From the NCBI RefSeq assembly GCF_022828245.2, contig NZ_CP157587.1, positions 434,001 to 498,000 on the forward strand: a stretch of DNA of 64,000 nucleotides, read 5' to 3'. Under the pieces are notes generated by a model. That model made no database searches and had not been told where the DNA came from. It saw nothing but the letters and a program-made list of their open reading frames with translations. Below, one piece after another: positions 1 to 7,617 of the stretch; within the stretch, counting starts at the first letter, position 1; each line of letters starts with the position of its first letter. The stretch comes from Nanosynbacter sp900555675 (GTDB taxonomy: Bacteria; Patescibacteriota; Saccharimonadia; Saccharimonadales; Saccharimonadaceae). A program made the translations under genes and the position numbers.

Positions 1-50
1 GAGGCCTGAAGAGCCTTGTGTCCCCAGTTCAAGTCTGGGAGGAGCCACCA
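1..50 (+). tRNA. tRNA-Leu, 3' part (truncated by window start)
   Basis: The sequence shows a T arm (CCCAG, loop TTCAAGT, CTGGG), a 3' acceptor strand AGGAGCC, discriminator A and an encoded CCA. A long variable arm (AGGC...GCCT) precedes the T arm, so this is a class II tRNA. Discriminator A fits leucine rather than serine, which normally has G73. The anticodon lies outside the window, so the isoacceptor is unknown. Confidence 0.8.
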
Positions 51-54
51 AATA

Positions 55-83
55 TTGCATTTCATTCACGACTTTGCTACAAT
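55..83 (+). promoter_or_regulatory. Promoter of tRNA-Gly
   Basis: TTGCAT (55-60), a 17-base spacer and TACAAT (78-83) lie 16 bases upstream of the mature tRNA. A 7-bp inverted repeat, TTCACGA (65-71) and TCGTGAA (87-93), brackets the -10 box; whether it matters is unknown. Confidence 0.55.
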
Positions 84-99
84 AAATCGTGAACAACAT

Positions 100-175
100 G
101 CGGGTATAGCTCAGTTGTTAGAGCGCTTCCTTGCCATGGAAGAGGCCAGGAGTTAGAGTCTCCTTACCCGCACCA
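100..175 (+). tRNA. tRNA-Gly (anticodon GCC)
   Basis: A full cloverleaf can be drawn. The acceptor pairs GCGGGTA with TACCCGC, the anticodon stem CTTCC/GGAAG encloses loop TTGCCAT (anticodon GCC), and the T stem is AGGAG/CTCCT. Discriminator A and CCA are encoded. The D loop reads AGTTGTTA where AGTTGGTA is usual, and the T loop reads TTAGAGT where TTCGAGT is usual. The normal G19-C56 tertiary pair is therefore replaced by a potential U19-A56 pair, a coordinated double change. Confidence 0.95.
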
Positions 176-188
176 ATTCGATATTTAG

Positions 189-210
189 CCATCCAAACGG
201 GTGGTTTTTT
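189..210 (+). terminator. Intrinsic terminator after the tRNA genes
   Basis: CCATCC (189-194), loop AAAC, GGGTGG (199-204; one U-G pair) and a run of six T. Confidence 0.85.
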
Positions 211-241
211 CGTATGTTGATCCTTAGATAGCTAATTACAT

Positions 242-271
242 TTGACATAATACCCCCAGGGGGTATATGAT
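242..271 (+). promoter_or_regulatory. Promoter with embedded CsoR-type operator
   Basis: TTGACA (242-247) and TATGAT (266-271) flank an 18-base spacer. A perfect palindrome with arms ATACCCCC and GGGGGTAT around a central A occupies 250-266, so it fills the spacer and touches the -10 box. C-tract/G-tract palindromes of this form are typical CsoR/RcnR-family operators. The -10 ends six bases before the ATG at 278 and no Shine-Dalgarno is visible, so the message is probably leaderless. The layout implies autorepression relieved by metal. Confidence 0.8.
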
Positions 272-277
272 TATTTT

Positions 278-565
278 ATGAATACAGCAGACATCAAACT
301 GCGAGCCCTGCATCGCACAAAGATTATATTAGGACAAATGCGCGGACTCGAGAAACAAATCACCGACGACGCTTATTGCATGGACGTTTTGACCCAAAGT
401 CTAGCAATACAAAAGTCATTAGCGTCGCTTAATAAACTTATTCTGGAGCGACATCTCCGCACACACATTGCCGATAAGATGGCGTCCGGTGACAAAGCTC
501 AACAGAGTAAAGCGATAGAAGAATTACTCAATCTATATGAATTAAATAACATAAGGACAAAATAA
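278..565 (+). CDS. CsoR/RcnR-family metal-sensing repressor
   Basis: This 95-residue all-helical protein belongs to the DUF156 family of copper, nickel/cobalt or formaldehyde sensors, which leave DNA when they bind their ligand. The first helix carries the family pattern (RTKIILGQMRGLEKQI). Candidate ligands are Cys34 in the YCMDVLTQ segment and His59 and His63 in ERHLRTH. CsoR has Cys-His-Cys, so this Cys-His-His set is closer to RcnR, but the N-terminal His3 of RcnR is missing (Thr3). The metal therefore cannot be assigned with certainty. The stop overlaps the next start (TAATG), so it is translationally coupled to a DUF4396 membrane protein. The operator upstream overlaps its own promoter. 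Confidence 0.9.
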   Translation: MNTADIKLRALHRTKIILGQMRGLEKQITDDAYCMDVLTQSLAIQKSLASLNKLILERHLRTHIADKMASGDKAQQSKAIEELLNLYELNNIRTK

Positions 566-1041
566 TGAATCACGAATCTCATAATCATTGCAATACAAAA
601 AATTCAACCAAACGTATGGCGCTAGCGGCAAGTTTACACTGTCTGGCGGGATGTATGATTGGTGAGATGGTTGGCGTTACCATCGGCACACACGCTGGAT
701 TTGCGCCACATACCACGGTTATTTTAGCGTCAGTCTTAGCTTTCATCTCCGGCTACACCGCATCAATCATACCGTTAGTACGTGCCAAATTATCGCTCAT
801 AAAATCCTTAAAGTTAGTTTTCGCCGCTGACACACTATCCATACTGTCAATGACCGTCGTAGACAACATAATCATGCTAATCATTCCGGGCGCCATGGAT
901 AAGAACTTAGCTCATCCGATTTATTGGGTTAGTCGGCTAATTTGTATGCTCGCCGCGTTTGCCGTATCATATCCTGTCAATCTATATTTGTTACGCCGAG
1001 GCAAAGGTCACGCGTTGACTCATCATTATCATCACATGTAA
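565..1041 (+). CDS. DUF4396 family membrane protein
   Basis: This is a 158-residue protein with about four membrane segments (roughly 19-42, 49-70, 80-108 and 119-142). It has histidine-rich tails at both ends (HESHNHCN near the N terminus, HHYHHM at the C terminus). The first helix contains HCLAGCMIGE, which resembles the DUF4396 family often found beside copper-handling genes. The start overlaps the repressor stop by one base, so the two genes form one operon. From context it probably moves or binds the sensed metal; no transport activity can be shown from sequence. Confidence 0.75.
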   Translation: MNHESHNHCNTKNSTKRMALAASLHCLAGCMIGEMVGVTIGTHAGFAPHTTVILASVLAFISGYTASIIPLVRAKLSLIKSLKLVFAADTLSILSMTVVDNIIMLIIPGAMDKNLAHPIYWVSRLICMLAAFAVSYPVNLYLLRRGKGHALTHHYHHM

Positions 1042-1074
1042 TTTATTTATTTTGATTTTCCCTCTCATCTCGCT

Positions 1075-1080
1075 TATACT
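1075..1080 (+). promoter_or_regulatory. -10 box of the GH13 gene (leaderless)
   Basis: TATACT ends six bases before the ATG at 1087 and there is no Shine-Dalgarno site between. Confidence 0.6.
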
Positions 1081-1086
1081 TAAATC

Positions 1087-2673
1087 ATGAAAACTTGGCA
1101 AGATGTCGCCTCTCTTTATCAAATTTATCCGCGCAGTTTTCTGGATACGAATGGCGATGGAATTGGCGATTTGAACGGCATTACCGAGAAGCTGAATTAT
1201 TTATCATGGCTGGGCATCGATTCGATTTGGATTTCCCCATTCTTCGTATCACCGCTGACCGACTTTGGTTATGATATCGCAAATTATCGAGCTATTGATC
1301 CGACTTTCGGAAAAATGCACGATTTCCAAGCGCTTCTTAAAAAAGCCCACGATTTCGACATTAAAGTTATGATCGACCTCGTTCCCTGCCACACTTCAGA
1401 CCAACATCCGTGGTTTCAAGAATCCAGATCTTCACGCGATAACCCCAAGCGTAATTATTATGTCTGGCGTGATGGAAAAGATAATAGCGAGCCTAACAAT
1501 TGGCGAAGTTTGTCTGGCGGCAGTTCTTGGGAGTTTGACGAACTCACCGGGCAATTTTACCTGCATTCGTTCTTAAAAACGCAGCCAGATCTGAATTGGG
1601 ACAATCCCGCAGTGCGTGCTGAAATGAAAAACATAGTGCGATTTTGGTTTGATATGGGCGTCGATGGAATGCGCGTCGATGCAATTTGGGGAATTTCCAA
1701 AGACCCCGACTTTAAAGATGATTCTCCAAATCCTGATTTTTATGGCAATCCAAACGATTACGGAGCGTTTATCCACGACCACTGTAAAATGGGACCGCAT
1801 TTTCAGGAATATTTGCAAGAATTGGCGTCAGTCTGCGACAAATATGACGACAAGCAAATGGTGTTTGAATTTTATCCCGACGATGAGCTGGGCGATATTT
1901 ATCATCAATACAGCCAGATCCTGACAGTCCACCCAAAAGCCTCGGCGTTTTTTATGGAATATCGCGACAACGAATGGCACGCTAAAAATATTGAGAAAAA
2001 AATCGATAATTACCTACAATCAGCGAACTCAACCACGCCATTTTTTTGCATCGGAAATCATGACCAGCCGCGAGTCGCCTCCAGATTGGGCGAAGAACGT
2101 GCCCGCGCTCTCAGCTTCTTAAATCTCCTCACTCCAGGAATTAGCGTAGTGTATTACGGCGACGAAATTGGCATGACAAACGGAGAATTGACCGCTGATG
2201 ACATTCAAGATAATTTTAGTCCTGCCAATTCTGTTGTTGATAGCCGAGATTTGGAACGCACGCCGATGCAATGGAATGATTCGCAATTTGCGGGCTTTTC
2301 AAGTGCAAAACCTTGGCTTCCCGTTAATGAAAATCGCACGAAAATTAACGTTGATAGCGAAAAAATCACAAACGATTCTCTGCTTAATATGCACCGAAAG
2401 CTGCTAAAATTACGCCAAACCTTCCCAATTCTTAAAAATGGCAATTTGAGCATCGTGCAAAACATGGGCAACGGATTTATTCTCGGGTTAAAAAAAGAGA
2501 TGGCTGGTCAACGTGCTTATATTTTCATCAATTTCGCAGACGAGAAACAAAGCTTTTCCACTCCAGAAAACGCCAAGATCATTGCCTCAACTCACTCTGT
2601 CGATTCAATTACCGCAGAAAATCTCCAAATGATAATTCCAGGATATTGCGGAGTTTTACTTATTGTCCAGTAA
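1087..2673 (+). CDS. GH13 alpha-glucosidase / oligo-1,6-glucosidase
   Basis: This 528-residue enzyme of glycoside hydrolase family 13 hydrolyses alpha-glucosidic bonds of maltose- or isomaltose-type oligosaccharides. The N-terminal YQIYPRSF and DTNGDGIGDLNGI segments are typical of the alpha-glucosidase and trehalose-synthase-like branch. The catalytic set is visible: nucleophile Asp198 (GMRVDAIW), acid/base Glu261 (VFEFYPDDE) and transition-state stabiliser Asp326 (IGNHDQPR). There is no signal peptide, so it should act in the cytosol on imported sugars. A C-terminal beta domain (about 430-528) completes the usual length. Its exact substrate (1,4 or 1,6 linkage, trehalose or sucrose) cannot be read from sequence alone. 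Confidence 0.9.
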   Translation: MKTWQDVASLYQIYPRSFLDTNGDGIGDLNGITEKLNYLSWLGIDSIWISPFFVSPLTDFGYDIANYRAIDPTFGKMHDFQALLKKAHDFDIKVMIDLVPCHTSDQHPWFQESRSSRDNPKRNYYVWRDGKDNSEPNNWRSLSGGSSWEFDELTGQFYLHSFLKTQPDLNWDNPAVRAEMKNIVRFWFDMGVDGMRVDAIWGISKDPDFKDDSPNPDFYGNPNDYGAFIHDHCKMGPHFQEYLQELASVCDKYDDKQMVFEFYPDDELGDIYHQYSQILTVHPKASAFFMEYRDNEWHAKNIEKKIDNYLQSANSTTPFFCIGNHDQPRVASRLGEERARALSFLNLLTPGISVVYYGDEIGMTNGELTADDIQDNFSPANSVVDSRDLERTPMQWNDSQFAGFSSAKPWLPVNENRTKINVDSEKITNDSLLNMHRKLLKLRQTFPILKNGNLSIVQNMGNGFILGLKKEMAGQRAYIFINFADEKQSFSTPENAKIIASTHSVDSITAENLQMIIPGYCGVLLIVQ

Positions 2674-2686
2674 TAAAAACACTCAA

Positions 2687-3001
2687 CTAGAATAAGGTTC
2701 CATCTTCAGTATCGCACTCCTCTATGGGATAGAGACCCGCGCATTCAGTCGCCAACCTAGCCATATTCTCTTTAATTTCCTTGTCATTAGCAGCCTCGGT
2801 GAGAGCTTCTAAGTCTAGATAGCAATCATCACTGTTTTGGCTAGATTCTGTCGTATCACCCCCTAGCTCTTCGCTGCCGACACTTCTTTGCAAATCTTCA
2901 TCATTTGCAATTTCTTCGTAATATTTATATTTATCCGATTCGTCAGAAGTATCTTCACTCAGAATATCTGCCCCACAATTAACATGACCATCGTACAGCA
3001 T
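2687..3001 (-). CDS. Small acidic hypothetical protein
   Basis: Not recognised. It has 104 residues, is very rich in Asp, Glu and Ser, and has no membrane segment or signal. It is probably real because it has its own signals on the minus strand: a TATAAT box about 40 bases upstream and a GAGGAG ribosome site about 8 bases before the ATG. It is convergent with the GH13 gene. The acidic low-complexity makeup suggests a flexible cytosolic protein. No function is proposed. Confidence 0.6.
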   Translation of the reverse strand: MLYDGHVNCGADILSEDTSDESDKYKYYEEIANDEDLQRSVGSEELGGDTTESSQNSDDCYLDLEALTEAANDKEIKENMARLATECAGLYPIEECDTEDGTLF

Positions 3002-3158
3002 TTCTCTACACTCCTCCTCTTTTTACTTTGTCTATAAACCATTATACGACACCACCAGATGTAGCGGTAGAGTTAACTTCACAACACCATTAAACGAAAC
3101 AGCCCCATCATCAGTTTGCCGCTTGCATTAATAGAATAATTATTATAAAATATAAACA

Positions 3159-3377
3159 ATGGAAATCAACAGAAGAGAAGTCTGTGACGCAAAAGGAAAA
3201 GGAGCCTTACTGGAGGCCTTATTGATGGAAGAATTGCTAAAACTACATTCAGATATAGTCGAGCAATTACGAGCAAGAAAACTAAGCGTAGATGAGGCAA
3301 CTTCCATACTTGAAGATATAAATAGTGAATTGCGACGACGTACGGAAAGCGCATCTAAATACACAGTGGCTCTATAG
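3159..3377 (+). CDS. Small helical hypothetical protein
   Basis: Not recognised. It has 72 residues and is predicted to be almost entirely helical and charged (LLMEELLKLHSDIVEQLRA, then a second amphipathic helix ending ELRRRTES). A TAAAAT box lies 7 bases before the ATG with no ribosome site, which matches the leaderless style of the window. The helical-hairpin look would suit a small coiled-coil or DNA-associated protein, but this is only appearance. Confidence 0.55.
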   Translation: MEINRREVCDAKGKGALLEALLMEELLKLHSDIVEQLRARKLSVDEATSILEDINSELRRRTESASKYTVAL

Positions 3378-3408
3378 CCGTAAAAACCCAGAAATTTTGC
3401 TATACAAC

Positions 3409-3436
3409 AAAAATCGTCCTGACAAACATCAGAACG
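3409..3436 (-). terminator. Terminator of the tyrS-rsmD operon
   Basis: Read on the minus strand, CGTTCTGA, loop TGTTTG and TCAGGACG form an 8-bp stem followed by ATTTTTG, just after the rsmD stop. Confidence 0.7.
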
Positions 3437-3460
3437 AGATTATTAAGTCATACTGTATTT

Positions 3461-4003
3461 TTACAATCGTAGGAACTTGGTGAGGTGCGCCTCCCCATAA
3501 CTACGACTGTCCACCACAACAGTTTTGTCTTGAACCGGCACCTCACCTATTCCTGGATGTGATAATATCATAGTTCCACCCGGTTTGAGTAGTCTCATTA
3601 ACTTGGAAACTGTGGAAAACTGTGGATTATGGTATGGCGGATCGGCAAAAATAATATCAAACTCCCCTGTTGAGCTCGCGCTTTCCAACCAATTTGCTAT
3701 CGTTGTTTTTATTACAATAGATTTTTCTTCGACACCCAAAATACTTATGTTTTCAGCAATTACTCGCTGAGCGACCCGATCTCGCTCCACGAAAACCGCC
3801 GACTCTGCGCCGCGACTTAATGCCTCTAGCCCAACAGCACCAGATCCCGCAAAAGCGTCCAAAACCCGCGCGCCGCGTATCGATTCACCTAGCGAATTGA
3901 ACATAGCCGAGCGCACTCTCTCGCCCATAGGATGCGTCGTTGAGCCGGGCGGAGTTTTTATGAATCGTCCGCCAAATTCGCCAGAGATAATCCTAACTCT
4001 CAC
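3461..4003 (-). CDS. rsmD: 16S rRNA (guanine-966-N2)-methyltransferase RsmD
   Basis: RsmD methylates G966 of 16S rRNA in the small subunit using S-adenosylmethionine. The AdoMet motif I region (VLDAFAGSGAVGLEALSRGA) and the catalytic FADPPYHNP motif are both present, and the length of about 180 residues is normal. A start at TTG 4018 is also open. GTG 4003 is preferred because GAGG lies about nine bases upstream and the protein then begins with the usual VRVRIISGEFGG. The start overlaps the end of the upstream orphan gene by 11 bases, so the genes are probably translationally coupled. It is last in the tyrS operon. Confidence 0.9.
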   Translation of the reverse strand: MRVRIISGEFGGRFIKTPPGSTTHPMGERVRSAMFNSLGESIRGARVLDAFAGSGAVGLEALSRGAESAVFVERDRVAQRVIAENISILGVEEKSIVIKTTIANWLESASSTGEFDIIFADPPYHNPQFSTVSKLMRLLKPGGTMILSHPGIGEVPVQDKTVVVDSRSYGEAHLTKFLRL

Positions 4004-4817
4004 TTTTTTCTGCCTCAAGTTTCCAAACGGACGCCAGCCAACCCAACATCACCGACTTTATAATAATCGGCATCAGCTCGTGATTTGTCTGCCAAGCAAG
4101 GTCTGTTGTCCAGCCGCTCTTGCTAAAATTGTCATACATTTTCATCGATGCCACGGCGTGAACTTGGTCCAAATAATACTCACGATAGCCGTGATTTTTC
4201 ACTTGCAATATCTCATCGTCGCTCGGAATTGAATCCTTAAAACGCGGATACGATACCACGCTAGCTACGCCAGCCTCAAACGCCACGTGCGTCGTCATCA
4301 TACCTTTGGCGCCCCAGAATTTCCAGTTGTTCTTAATCAGTTCAATTCCATTATCGCCCTTCATGAGATTTTTCTTCAAAATTGAGGTTCGCGTCTCCAA
4401 CCCTTCACCACCGCGAAGTTCCGCCATAGCTTGTTCCAGAGGAAAATGATGCGCTGGAGTCAAACCATCGGTAATCGCATGCGCCATCCAAGCCGCCTCA
4501 AACGCTGCTCGCTCGGAATTATTCGTTCGTAGTGCTCGGGCTAAATTGCCAATATGTCCGTCAATCATCTCCAAAAGCGCAGTGTCATTCGGATCGTCTG
4601 GATTTATAAAATGCCACGGTTCGTCCACAGCTGGACTTTTTCGCTTGACGCCATCAGGGCCATTCTTACCCTCAAAATGAAGAATGTTTTTAATATCAGG
4701 AAAATCACACCAATCCGGAAGAATTGGTTTTATATTTCTCCTTGCAACTCGATCTATTTTTTGGTGGACGCCAATAAATCGACCAGAGCTATCCCTAATT
4801 GTTGTTCCTGCGTACAT
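3993..4817 (-). CDS. Conserved hypothetical protein, possibly PLC/S1-P1-nuclease-like
   Basis: Not securely recognised. This 274-residue soluble protein has several histidine-rich helical motifs: HFEGKNG, EPWHFINPDDPNDTA, AWMAHAITDGLTPAHHFPLE and NHGYREYYLDQVHA. The spacing of His and Asp residues, especially HAITDGLTPAHH, resembles the zinc sites of the phospholipase C / S1-P1 nuclease fold. That is a structural guess and not a family assignment. No signal peptide is seen, which argues against an extracellular enzyme. It starts two bases after the recG stop and overlaps rsmD, so it belongs to the tyrS-recG-rsmD operon. Confidence 0.7.
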   Translation of the reverse strand: MYAGTTIRDSSGRFIGVHQKIDRVARRNIKPILPDWCDFPDIKNILHFEGKNGPDGVKRKSPAVDEPWHFINPDDPNDTALLEMIDGHIGNLARALRTNNSERAAFEAAWMAHAITDGLTPAHHFPLEQAMAELRGGEGLETRTSILKKNLMKGDNGIELIKNNWKFWGAKGMMTTHVAFEAGVASVVSYPRFKDSIPSDDEILQVKNHGYREYYLDQVHAVASMKMYDNFSKSGWTTDLAWQTNHELMPIIIKSVMLGWLASVWKLEAEKSES

Positions 4818-4818
4818 A

Positions 4819-6861
4819 TTAATTTAAAACAGTTAATCGCTGATAGCGACTGACGGCGTGCGCCAGATGGTTATATTGTAGCAAATCTTGCCCCTCTTTG
4901 ACAAAGCGTTCAGCTTCGAATTGAGCGCGAGCAATTAGTGCCGTATCCGCCAGCGAAGCAATTTTCAAGTTCAAATCACCGTGTTGCATTTTGCCGTAAA
5001 TCTCGCCAGGTCCACGTAATTTCAAATCAACCTCCGCTAAATAAAATCCATCCTGCGATTTCTCAATCTCCCGAAGTCGTTGGCTCGGCTTATCATGGCC
5101 GCTCATCATCAAATGACAAAAACTCTGATGTTTCCCGCGTCCAACTCGTCCGCGTAATTGATGCAATTGGCTCAATCCAAAATTATCCGCATTCTCAATC
5201 AACATCACTGTCGCATTCGGCACATTCACACCAACCTCAACCACAGTCGTACTAACTAGCATATCCAGCTCGCCGTCCGCAAATTTCTGCATCACTTCAG
5301 CTTTTTCTTCAGCAGGAAGCTTTCCGTGCAACAACCCAACTCGATGATGGCTGAAAATAGTCTTGGACAATTTATTATATTCCGCCTCCACCGATTTTTT
5401 ATCATTATCTGGATTATCATCAATCAACGGACAAATAACGTAAGCTTGGCGACCTTTAGCTAACTCATTTTTAATCGATTCGTAAAGCTTCGGAGCTGAT
5501 GCTGGCGACCAAATCTTAGTCTGAATCGGCTGGCGACCAGAGGGCAATTCATCCAAAATAGAAATATCCAACTCTCCATACAACGTCAGCGCCAGACTGC
5601 GCGGAATCGGCGTGGCCGTCATGCTTAAAAGATGTGGCATAAAATCAGACTTTTCCAACAAAGCTTGTCGTTGCTTCACGCCAAATCGGTGCTGTTCGTC
5701 AATCACCGCAAACCCCAATTTATGATACGCAACCTTTTCCTGAATTAACGCGTGTGTGCCGACCACAACGTCAATGTTACCGCTAGCCAAATTATCCAAC
5801 AATTGACTGCGCGCCGCACCCTTCACGTGGCCCGTCAGAAGCGCAACAGACACACCAAATGGCGACAATAACTCGTCAAGCGTCTTCGCGTGTTGCTGCG
5901 CCAAAATCTCCGTCGGCGCCATAATTGCCGTCTGAAAACCAGCCTTCGCTACTTCCGCAGCCACCAATCCCGCAACGACAGTTTTTCCCGAGCCAACATC
6001 TCCCTGCAACAACCGATTCATCGGATGATCAGACTCCAAATCTTGCAGAATTTGCCACGCAGCTCGGCGCTGAGCGTTCGTCAAAGGAAACGGCAATTGA
6101 TCGACAAAACTCTTCACGACCGCCTTATTAAACGGAATTTTCCAGCCTATTAATCTGGTCTGTTCCTGCTTGTTAAATTGTGCCGCCAATATCATCTCGA
6201 ACAACTCTTCAAATGCCAGACGCTCACGACCGCGGGAAATTTCCTCGTGAGTTTTTGGCGCGTGAAGAAACTTAACCGCCTCAGAACGACTAACCAATTT
6301 TTGGCGCTGAATAATATTTTCCGGCAAAGTCTCGGGCAAAAAATCCATAATTGGACGAATATTTTTCATCAAATCTTGCACGGTTTTTGGGCGGAGATTT
6401 TTGATAGATTTATAAACTGGCTGAATTCCAGAATTATTTTCCGCAGCAGTTTTGGCAATTTCTTTTGCCAGCTCGACGGACGGATTATTGATTTGATAGC
6501 GATTATATTGCATACCAAATTGACCAGAAAAAATAAATTCTGCATCAGATTTTAATTGCGTTTCGCGGTAAGGCTGATTGAACCAAACCGCCTTAACTTT
6601 GCCCGATTTATCCGCCAAAACCGCGGTCGTGATTCTAAGTCCACGCCGAACAATACGTGTCGAAACCGACTCGCAGCGCGCCTTAACCGTAACTTTTCCC
6701 GGCTGAAGATCTGCGATATTAACCGCAGTTGAATAGTCATCATACGCTCGTGGCAAAAAACCCAAAGCGTCAGAAATCGTTTTAAGACCAGCCGCCGCTA
6801 GAGCCTGAGCAGTTTTCGGCCCGACGCCTTTAATTTGCTCGAGAGGAGTTGCTAATTTCAT
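4819..6861 (-). CDS. recG: ATP-dependent DNA helicase RecG
   Basis: RecG remodels stalled replication forks and branched recombination intermediates. At 680 residues it has normal length. It shows the N-terminal wedge (helix-hairpin-helix-like IKGVGPKTAQAL and an OB fold), Walker A GDVGSGKT (about 286-293), the DEQH box (VIDEQHRFGVKQR), the SMTATPIPRSL motif and the C-terminal helicase motifs ending with QLRGRVGRGKHQSFC. The ATG at 6861 follows the HAD gene stop directly. It is third in the tyrS operon. Confidence 0.97.
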   Translation of the reverse strand: MKLATPLEQIKGVGPKTAQALAAAGLKTISDALGFLPRAYDDYSTAVNIADLQPGKVTVKARCESVSTRIVRRGLRITTAVLADKSGKVKAVWFNQPYRETQLKSDAEFIFSGQFGMQYNRYQINNPSVELAKEIAKTAAENNSGIQPVYKSIKNLRPKTVQDLMKNIRPIMDFLPETLPENIIQRQKLVSRSEAVKFLHAPKTHEEISRGRERLAFEELFEMILAAQFNKQEQTRLIGWKIPFNKAVVKSFVDQLPFPLTNAQRRAAWQILQDLESDHPMNRLLQGDVGSGKTVVAGLVAAEVAKAGFQTAIMAPTEILAQQHAKTLDELLSPFGVSVALLTGHVKGAARSQLLDNLASGNIDVVVGTHALIQEKVAYHKLGFAVIDEQHRFGVKQRQALLEKSDFMPHLLSMTATPIPRSLALTLYGELDISILDELPSGRQPIQTKIWSPASAPKLYESIKNELAKGRQAYVICPLIDDNPDNDKKSVEAEYNKLSKTIFSHHRVGLLHGKLPAEEKAEVMQKFADGELDMLVSTTVVEVGVNVPNATVMLIENADNFGLSQLHQLRGRVGRGKHQSFCHLMMSGHDKPSQRLREIEKSQDGFYLAEVDLKLRGPGEIYGKMQHGDLNLKIASLADTALIARAQFEAERFVKEGQDLLQYNHLAHAVSRYQRLTVLN

Positions 6862-7617
6862 CTACGAAACAGCGTTGATGCCTTCCAGGGCGTAAGCCGT
6901 ATCTTCCCAGCCTCTCACGCCGATTGAATCTACATCCATTTGCTTCACTGGAAAATCATTGCCGCCTTCTTCAATTTTGTCACCAAAGAACAGCGTTTCT
7001 TCTTTCGACCAGCCGTTCAATTCAAGCAACCTGCCAATTCCATAAGCCTTATCAATTCCCGGAAGCGTAATGTCAGTGCTGGTCGTGCCACCAATTCGCA
7101 CCTCAAGCCCAGGCAACTTTTCCGCCACCTTGTCGCGATATATCGGACGGACATCCTTATATTTTTCAGCCCACGCATATTTATCTTCAGGTGTGGCTTG
7201 CTGACCCAAAGCCGACATAGTAATTTGGCTATGTCGATCTTCAATTATTTCACCCGCAGGATTCTCGCACCAAATGCCCATTTCCTTCGCAACTTCTTCC
7301 AACGCCGCAGTTATCTGAGTTTTTTGCTCGTCAGACAAATCATTCGCATACTGAATTTTCCATTCGTCATCAGCGGCGTCAAATCGATAATATCGAGTTC
7401 CGCAAGTCGGCATCGCGTGGAACTTCTGGAGCAACTCCGGAGTAACGTTTAATCTATCAATCACCTGCTTTTTTATCTGTTGAAACGTGCCGCCAGTAAT
7501 CACGCAAACGTTATAATTCTCAAGTAATCGACTAAGAATCCCCGCCATACGATCGCTAATTGGCGATTTTGTAATTGCCAATGTGTCATCCAAATCAAAA
7601 CCGATAATTTTCTTCAT
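6862..7617 (-). CDS. HAD-IIB hydrolase, phosphomannomutase-like
   Basis: This is a 251-residue HAD-superfamily phosphatase or mutase. The nucleophile motif GFDLDDTLA (Asp8, Asp10), the VITGGTFQQI motif II region and the C-terminal FFGDKIEEGGNDFPV motif with its metal aspartates are all present. A cap domain of the IIB type lies in the middle. The IIEDRHSQITMSALGQQA segment resembles the eukaryotic-type phosphomannomutase family, so it may work on hexose phosphates. Simple sugar-phosphate phosphatase activity is equally possible. The start overlaps the tyrS stop (TAATG). Confidence 0.8.
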   Translation of the reverse strand: MKKIIGFDLDDTLAITKSPISDRMAGILSRLLENYNVCVITGGTFQQIKKQVIDRLNVTPELLQKFHAMPTCGTRYYRFDAADDEWKIQYANDLSDEQKTQITAALEEVAKEMGIWCENPAGEIIEDRHSQITMSALGQQATPEDKYAWAEKYKDVRPIYRDKVAEKLPGLEVRIGGTTSTDITLPGIDKAYGIGRLLELNGWSKEETLFFGDKIEEGGNDFPVKQMDVDSIGVRGWEDTAYALEGINAVS

